A stretch of DNA of 64,000 nt from an uncultured Verrucomicrobia subdivision 3 bacterium (GTDB lineage Bacteria; Verrucomicrobiota; Verrucomicrobiia; Limisphaerales; UBA11358): positions 1 to 64,000 of the forward strand of contig CAINLR010000012.1 in assembly GCA_903850425.1 (NCBI GenBank). The letters run 5' to 3'. The notes below the pieces were generated by a model, which did no database searches, was not told where the DNA came from, and saw nothing but the letters and a program-made list of their open reading frames with translations. This document shows, piece by piece, positions 59,130 to 64,000 of this stretch (within the stretch, counting starts at the first letter, position 1; every line of letters begins with the position of its first letter). The translations under genes and the position numbers were made by a program.

Positions 59130-60569
59130 TCACCACGAATAATGCACGGTGTAGGTCACGGTCTTTTCTTCGTCTGGCTTCACCGGAATGCGGAACTCGA
59201 TGGTCTGCGCATCTTTCTTCACGAACTCATCGGACTTGGCCTGGATGTCCCAATTGCTCCAGCGGTAGAGGTGCTCGACGACGCAGATTTCCACGGCATC
59301 GGTCTTTTTGCGGTTGCGCAGCTTGATCTCAAATGTCTCGTCAATCCACTTGTCGGCGACATCCACCTTGAAGTTGGTCTGCTTGCGCTCGCCCACGAGG
59401 TCAAAGGCATTACCGGTCGTCACGCGGACGGTCTCGTTGCGCGGCGTGTGGTCAATGGTGTTCTCGCCGACGAATTGCAATTGCCCGTCGCTGTCGCGGC
59501 GATAGAAGCGCAGTTTTCCCGCCGGTAGCGCGATGCCGAGCTGGTTCGTCTCGGCATTTTTGAACTCGCGCTGGACGATGATCTTCTTGTTGTCACTCTG
59601 GCCATAGCCTTGGTCGTAGTTCAGACCATAAAAGCGATAGCCGTTGGCACCATCATAAACGTAAATCGTCGGGGCAAACATCTTCTCGGCGTGAACAAAC
59701 TCCACTTGCTTGGTCTCGCGATCGTGGAGCGTGGTCGGGCGGGCGATGGAGTAGAGATGAAATTCATCGAAAGATTTCTCCGTCACTGGCGGAGCAAAGC
59801 CACCACCACCACCAAAACCACCTGCCGCCGAGCGCATCATCATCGTCCGGTTCTGCGGCTGGATCTTATTCACGTCCCCGGCCATGAGTTTGATGTTGGC
59901 ATTCTCAAAGGTCTTGCCACTTTGGTTCTTCATGGTGATCCAGCCGATGAGGTCCACCAAGTCGCCTTTCTCCGGCGAGACGAGATTGTAACTGGCGCTC
60001 CAATCAAAGCCGCCGGTGACGTAGCCGACTTCGGCGTCGAACTTGCCGGGCTGGTCGGATTGCAGCAGCCAGTTGAATGCGGGCTTGAGAATCGTGTCAC
60101 TGCCAAGATCGGGAAACAGCGGCGTGCCGGGCAAAGTGAATTGCAGCTTGCCGTTCACCTCGATGATCGGCTGCTCGTTGTTGCCGCCGGGAACGAAGCC
60201 GCTGCGGACGATCTTGCCGGGGATGAGTTCGCGCACCTCGGTGTTGTCCTTCATGCGCAGCCTTTCAAAATCAAGCGTCTTCCCTTCAAACAGCGAGAGC
60301 AGCAGCGGCTCGCTCACGGGATCATTGCGGTAGTTCTGCTCCAGGATTTGCAGCGAATGCTTGCCCGCTGGATCGCGCAGGATCACGGAATCCGGTTCGA
60401 CCTGCGCGGTCGCGCCGGCATAGCGCACGGCGGTCGCGCCGGACTTCAGATCAAGCGGCACGGAGTCGCGCACGACGGCGAAATTCTGATTGTAAATGGT
60501 GAGCGCCGGTTCGGCGAAGGCTGAGAGCGTCAGCAGAGAAAGGGTGACCAGGGCAGGAAGAGTTTTCAT
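59130..60569 (-). CDS. Secreted DUF4139-domain protein
   Basis: 479 residues from the ATG at 60569, with signal peptide MKTLPALVTLSLLTLSAFA. An upstream frame from 60608 extends it by 13 unlikely residues. Residues about 20-480 look like the DUF4139 family of secreted beta proteins: LTIYNQNFAVVRDSVPLDLK at the start, WLLQSDQPGKFDAEVGYVTGG, DWSASYNLVSPEKGDLVDLIG and TMKNQSGKTFENANIKLMAGD. The end (VVEHLYRWSNWDIQAKSDE and KPDEEKTVTYTVHYSW) is typical. A Gly/Gly/Phe-rich loop (AAGGFGGGGGFAPP) interrupts the middle. Function unknown. It lacks clear neighbours, convergent with smc and divergent from the PKD protein gene. Confidence 0.85.
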   Translation of the reverse strand: MKTLPALVTLSLLTLSAFAEPALTIYNQNFAVVRDSVPLDLKSGATAVRYAGATAQVEPDSVILRDPAGKHSLQILEQNYRNDPVSEPLLLSLFEGKTLDFERLRMKDNTEVRELIPGKIVRSGFVPGGNNEQPIIEVNGKLQFTLPGTPLFPDLGSDTILKPAFNWLLQSDQPGKFDAEVGYVTGGFDWSASYNLVSPEKGDLVDLIGWITMKNQSGKTFENANIKLMAGDVNKIQPQNRTMMMRSAAGGFGGGGGFAPPVTEKSFDEFHLYSIARPTTLHDRETKQVEFVHAEKMFAPTIYVYDGANGYRFYGLNYDQGYGQSDNKKIIVQREFKNAETNQLGIALPAGKLRFYRRDSDGQLQFVGENTIDHTPRNETVRVTTGNAFDLVGERKQTNFKVDVADKWIDETFEIKLRNRKKTDAVEICVVEHLYRWSNWDIQAKSDEFVKKDAQTIEFRIPVKPDEEKTVTYTVHYSW

Positions 60570-60805
60570 GTTGGTAGTGAGTGCATCAAAGCATAGGACA
60601 CGCGGCAAGGGAAGTTATTAGAAAAAACTGCTTTTCGCCACCTTGCGTGGGTTGGGCAAGATCTGGCTGCAATCGCTGCCCTTGAGCCACATGGCGAATC
60701 GCATCGTGTCCGCCCCAAAAGTTGGCGGACGGCGGGAAGAAGGCTCCGTGCGTGGCGTTCCGGCCGAATTCCAAGATTGACTCCGCCGTTTAAACATGGA
60801 GCAAT

Positions 60806-61903
60806 TTGCGCGTGCATCACCTTTTCCTCCGCTTTGCCGTTGTGCTGTTGCTGGCCGGAAGTTTTTCGGTCCGCGCCTTGGATCGCACCAATGAAGTTTT
60901 CAAAATCTACCAGTTCCCGGCGGACAAAATTCCAACGATGGATGGACTGACGAACGACTGGAATATCGTGCCGGAAAGTTACGTCATCGGCAGCGAGCAG
61001 CTCGTGGATGACAACGGCAAGCATCAGGTGACGGATGCGAGCACGCCGAAGATTCGCGTAAAAGTAGGCTGGGTGAAAGGCTTGAACCGGCTGTATTTTC
61101 TATACGAGGCAGAGGATGATTATTGGGATTTCGCGCAGCCGGATTTGCACAATGACACGTTTGAGGTTGTCGTGGACGGCGATTTGTCCGGCGGGCCGCT
61201 GATCGAAAAGTTTTCTCCCGCCAAGCCTTTCCTCGGGCAATGGGAAACTTACTTCGCACTGCAAGGCACGCACGCGCAGAACTACCACATCTTCACTCCG
61301 GCCAAAGATAAAGACTGGTGCATGGTGTGGGGACCGGCGCAGTGGCTCAAAGAACTTCCTTACGCCAACGCCGCGCAGAAATACGATTTCCTGCCCGGCC
61401 AGCCGGGGCATTACGCCTTGGAATTTTGGATCACGCCCTTTGATTACGCGGGAGCCGAAGGACCACAGCGCGCCGTCGAATCGGTGCTCAAGGAAAACAA
61501 ACTCATCGGCATGTCATTTGCATTGATTGACTATGATGACGTGAATTCCGGCAGCACCAATAATGGCTTTTGGAATCTCTCGCGCCATCACACGATGTAT
61601 GGCCAGGCCGACCAACTGTGCGCCTTCAAGCTGATGCCGCTGGAACCGCACTTCCGTAAGGCGATTGACGCGCAATGGAGTTTTCAAGTCGTGGACATGG
61701 AACGGCGACTCGTCGCGTTCAAGGATTTATCCGTCGGCGAAATCAAATCGTGGCACTGGGACTTCGGCGATGGCGAGACTTCGACCGAACCAAATCCCAT
61801 TCACGCCTACAAGAATCCAGATCACTACGTCGTGGTGCTGGACGTGGAAGGTCCGGCCGGCAAAGCCCGCCATTCAAAGGTTTGGAATGTGGTGGTGAAA
61901 TAG
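60806..61903 (+). CDS. Secreted CBM9-like and PKD-domain protein
   Basis: 365 residues; the start is TTG at 60806 or possibly GTG at 60812. The signal peptide has a hydrophobic core (FAVVLLLAGSFSV). Residues about 45-270 resemble carbohydrate-binding family 9-like (DOMON-related) beta sandwiches: RVKVGWVKGLNRLYFLYEAE, HNDTFEVVVDGDLSGG and YALEFWITPFDYAG. The C-terminal part is a PKD domain (WHWDFGDGETSTEPNPIHAY, HYVVVLDVEGPAG) ending in WNVVV. No enzyme active site is visible. It should act outside the cell in glycan binding. The N-terminal start is not certain because no ribosome binding site is visible. Confidence 0.78.
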   Translation: MRVHHLFLRFAVVLLLAGSFSVRALDRTNEVFKIYQFPADKIPTMDGLTNDWNIVPESYVIGSEQLVDDNGKHQVTDASTPKIRVKVGWVKGLNRLYFLYEAEDDYWDFAQPDLHNDTFEVVVDGDLSGGPLIEKFSPAKPFLGQWETYFALQGTHAQNYHIFTPAKDKDWCMVWGPAQWLKELPYANAAQKYDFLPGQPGHYALEFWITPFDYAGAEGPQRAVESVLKENKLIGMSFALIDYDDVNSGSTNNGFWNLSRHHTMYGQADQLCAFKLMPLEPHFRKAIDAQWSFQVVDMERRLVAFKDLSVGEIKSWHWDFGDGETSTEPNPIHAYKNPDHYVVVLDVEGPAGKARHSKVWNVVVK

Positions 61904-61988
61904 ATAACACATTGGTTTAGATGGGAAATCGGACTTGAAACAAGCGCAGAAAAAACATTAAATCCAACATCGCTTTGAAAAAGCCCGG

Positions 61989-63425
61989 ATGAAAACGCCC
62001 CTTCATATTTTGTTTGCGGCATTATTGATGATGAGTGGTGTTGCCGATGCTCAAGTCTATAACATTCTCCATAACTTCGGCAGCCAGGATCGCGACGGCA
62101 CCGCTCCCGAAGGCGATTTGATTTTGAACAGCAACATCCTTTACGGCACGACGGTCAGCAGCAGCACGAATTACAACGGAATGTTTTTCAAGATCAACAC
62201 CGATGGGAGTGGATATAAAGTCCTCTACAGTTGGACGAACGGTTTTGTGCCCGAAGGCGGAATGGTTTTAATCAGCAACACACTTTACGGCACGATGTTC
62301 ACCGGCGGGGCGGCGGCCAATGGAAGCATTTTCAAAATCAACACCGACGGCAGCGGCTTCGCCCAACTGCACAGCTTTGCGCCTACCGTGCCGTCCGGAT
62401 TTGGAACCAATTATGATGGGAACCGTCCGCAACGCGGTGTGATCACGGATGGCATCTGGCTTTATGGAACGGCGCGATACGGTGGTGCAAATGGTAACGG
62501 AACGGTTTTCAAAATCGGCACGGATGGATCTGGATTTGCTGTCATCAAGACATTTCCCGCCACTTATCTTGGCACCAACAATGTCAGCGGAAACCTGGTC
62601 GTCACATCCGGCACAAATTCCGACGGTGCTTATCCAATCGGTTCATTGGTTTTCGATGGCAGCACGCTATACGGAACAACTTATAAAGGCGGCACCTCAA
62701 ATGGAGTCGTCTTTGCCATGCAGACCGATGGCGGCGGTTTTAATGTCTTGAAATATTTTCCATCCATCAACGGTATCGGCACCAACAGCGATGGGGCGGC
62801 ACCGGTCGCTGGACTGACATTGAGTGGCGACACGCTTTACGGAGTTGCGGTGGGTGGTGGCAGCGGTGCTGCCGGAAATATTTTCAAGCTAAAGACCAAT
62901 GGCGCCGCTTTCACGGTCTTGCATGACTTATCTTACAACGATGGGATGTGGCCCCCAAACACACTGTTTCTTGATGGCGGCACTCTCTATGGGACGACGG
63001 CTGCTGGCGGCATTTCCAACAAAGGAACCATCTTCATGCTGCTGACCAATGGTGGAAATTTTACGGTGCTAAGGAATTTTGATAATAACACTGGCTCGCA
63101 GTGCAATTCAAAATTCGTTGTGAGCAGCAATATCCTTTATGGCACAGCTAACAGCGGCGGAGCCAACGGCGGCGGCGTGGTTTTTGGCATCAAGATATTG
63201 CCCCAAATCTTCAATGATCGGAATTTCGGGATACAAGCCAACGCGTTTAGTTTCAATTTTACAGGGATTTCAAATCAGACAGCCATTGTCGAGTTCAGCA
63301 CAAATCTAGCGCAACCGTCATGGTTGCCGTTGCAGACGAATTTGCTAAAAGGCGCGCCAGAGTTCTTTTCCGATCCGCAATCTGGCCAATACCCAAATGG
63401 CTTTTATCGCATTCGTTCACCCTGA
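61989..63425 (+). CDS. GloVer-type tandem-repeat secreted protein
   Basis: 478 residues. Signal peptide MKTPLHILFAALLMMSGVADA. About eight repeats of some 45 residues follow, each with the LYGTxxxGG and GTVFKIxTDGSGF motifs (for example LYGTTYKGGTSNGVVFAMQTDG and LYGTTAAGGISNKGTIFMLL), the pattern of the GloVer/TIGR03803 family. The last 60 residues are a beta domain (NQTAIVEFSTNLAQPSWLPL) ending YPNGFYRIRSP, a C-terminal pattern common in Verrucomicrobia secreted proteins. It is probably a beta-propeller-like or stacked structure of unknown ligand. Independent transcription likely, 85 bases after the previous gene. Confidence 0.85.
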   Translation: MKTPLHILFAALLMMSGVADAQVYNILHNFGSQDRDGTAPEGDLILNSNILYGTTVSSSTNYNGMFFKINTDGSGYKVLYSWTNGFVPEGGMVLISNTLYGTMFTGGAAANGSIFKINTDGSGFAQLHSFAPTVPSGFGTNYDGNRPQRGVITDGIWLYGTARYGGANGNGTVFKIGTDGSGFAVIKTFPATYLGTNNVSGNLVVTSGTNSDGAYPIGSLVFDGSTLYGTTYKGGTSNGVVFAMQTDGGGFNVLKYFPSINGIGTNSDGAAPVAGLTLSGDTLYGVAVGGGSGAAGNIFKLKTNGAAFTVLHDLSYNDGMWPPNTLFLDGGTLYGTTAAGGISNKGTIFMLLTNGGNFTVLRNFDNNTGSQCNSKFVVSSNILYGTANSGGANGGGVVFGIKILPQIFNDRNFGIQANAFSFNFTGISNQTAIVEFSTNLAQPSWLPLQTNLLKGAPEFFSDPQSGQYPNGFYRIRSP

Positions 63426-63476
63426 CGCTCCCAAAAGCATTGCCGCCGCTACGCTGTCTTCTAACATCCCTTCGAA

Positions 63477-64000
63477 ATGAATTTCTTTAACTATGTCTTT
63501 CTGATTGCTTCTTTGCTATTATGCAAGTTTTCTTCCTCCGCCAAAACTTTCAACGTCCTCGACTTCGGCGCGCGAGGTGACGGCATGACGCTCGACACGG
63601 CGGCGATTCAGCGCACCATTGACGCAGCAGCGGCCGCCGGCGGTCAGGTTTTGATTCCGCGCCGGCACACGTTTCTCATCGCCACGCTGGATTTGAAGGG
63701 CGGTATTGATTTTCACGTCGCAGGCACGCTGCTGATCAGCACCAATCAGCGCGACTATGCGACTGATGGCGTCATCACCGCGTCCAGCGCGCCCGATTTG
63801 AGAATCACCGGCAGCGGCAAGATTCTCGGCCAATCGCTGTCGTTCATGACCGGCTATGACGCGACGAATGAATGGTGGCTGTTCAAGGAATTTCGGCCCA
63901 AGATGTTTGTCCTGACCGGTTGCACCAATCTGGTGGTGCGCGACCTCACCTTTGGCGACGCGCCATTCTGGGGCTTGCACATGCTGGGCTGCGAAAACGT
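63477..64000 (+). CDS. Pectin-lyase-fold / GH28-like secreted enzyme, 5' part
   Basis: The ATG at 63477 opens a frame of 174 codons that runs off the window. The signal peptide MNFFNYVFLIASLLLCKFSS is followed by FNVLDFGARGDGMTLDTAAI, then QRTIDAAAAAGGQVLIPRR, the N-terminal signature of pectate-lyase-superfamily (GH28-like polygalacturonase) beta helices. The helix continues with GKILGQSLSF and MFVLTGCTNLVVRDLTFGDA, then PFWGLHML as in polygalacturonase-like proteins, where the catalytic Asp residues come later and are outside the window. It likely attacks pectin-like or other uronic-acid polysaccharides. Confidence 0.82.
   Translation, partial: MNFFNYVFLIASLLLCKFSSSAKTFNVLDFGARGDGMTLDTAAIQRTIDAAAAAGGQVLIPRRHTFLIATLDLKGGIDFHVAGTLLISTNQRDYATDGVITASSAPDLRITGSGKILGQSLSFMTGYDATNEWWLFKEFRPKMFVLTGCTNLVVRDLTFGDAPFWGLHMLGCEN

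Noticed and set aside
1-64000. tRNA, rRNA or riboswitch genes
   Set aside because: I looked through the intergenic gaps and saw no cloverleaf-like or conserved aptamer-like sequence; a covariance search was not possible.

Overview
The window is GC-rich, densely coding chromosomal DNA from a Gram-negative bacterium. Lipoprotein and Tat signals, an RND pump, a MoxR/DUF58/DUF4159/DUF4175-like gene cluster, GloVer-type tandem-repeat proteins and secreted polysaccharide hydrolases together suggest a Verrucomicrobiota member, perhaps of the Pedosphaerales/Limisphaerales. That placement is an inference from gene content, not a search result. Housekeeping genes (smc, rpoN, parB, def, mnmA, aroK, queG) show it is chromosomal.

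Layout. (1) 1-1180: the 5' part of an IS110-family transposase, then a small membrane-protein gene whose flanks form one integron attC site when joined, so it looks like a mobile gene cassette. (2) 1523-2746: three overlapping or near-adjacent single-domain receivers, of which only the middle one keeps the phosphoacceptor Asp. (3) 4361-13606: an uptake [NiFe]-hydrogenase locus (small subunit with a six-Cys proximal cluster, large subunit, cytochrome b, maturation protease). A HEAT-repeat/periplasmic-adaptor fusion and an RND pump sit inside it. An ABC half-exporter with a degenerate ATPase site and a GH30 glycosidase follow. (4) 17273-23304: queG-aroK, maf, yhbY, a decayed hicBA toxin-antitoxin locus bracketed by a 40-bp duplication of the mnmA start, mnmA, and nnr. 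(5) 23542-39663: a long co-directional cluster of a TPR/gluzincin peptidase, DUF4159, MoxR ATPase, DUF58, BatA-like VWA protein, a split DUF4175-like protein, a large membrane protein, a C13/caspase-like protein and a lipoprotein. (6) 39685-45761, minus strand: a small hypothetical gene, yggS, bioA, bioF, an amidohydrolase and hpf; an orphan F5/8C fragment lies on the plus strand. (7) 45886-58840: rpoN, def, parB, an eight-haem cytochrome c with HEAT and TPR repeats, an FKBP lipoprotein, a TPR protein, hpnA, a class V aminotransferase and smc. (8) 59130-64000: secreted proteins (DUF4139, CBM9-like/PKD, GloVer repeat, and the start of a pectin-lyase-fold enzyme).

Two layers of repeats run beneath the genes. 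The first is a set of short tandem arrays with a seven-base period but different unit sequences at each site. There are at least eight loci (ten arrays) between 18064 and 44110, at gene borders or inside genes, two of them as facing inverted arrays. They resemble the STRR heptamer repeats of cyanobacteria. The second is a set of about 70-bp palindromic elements with arms of 11-25 bp. Two related ones sit in frame in mnmA and in the VWA gene, another lies where the DUF4175-like gene is split, and an unrelated one is in bioF. These make proteins with short unconserved inserts and look like active sequence diversification.

No tRNA, rRNA or CRISPR array was recognised.
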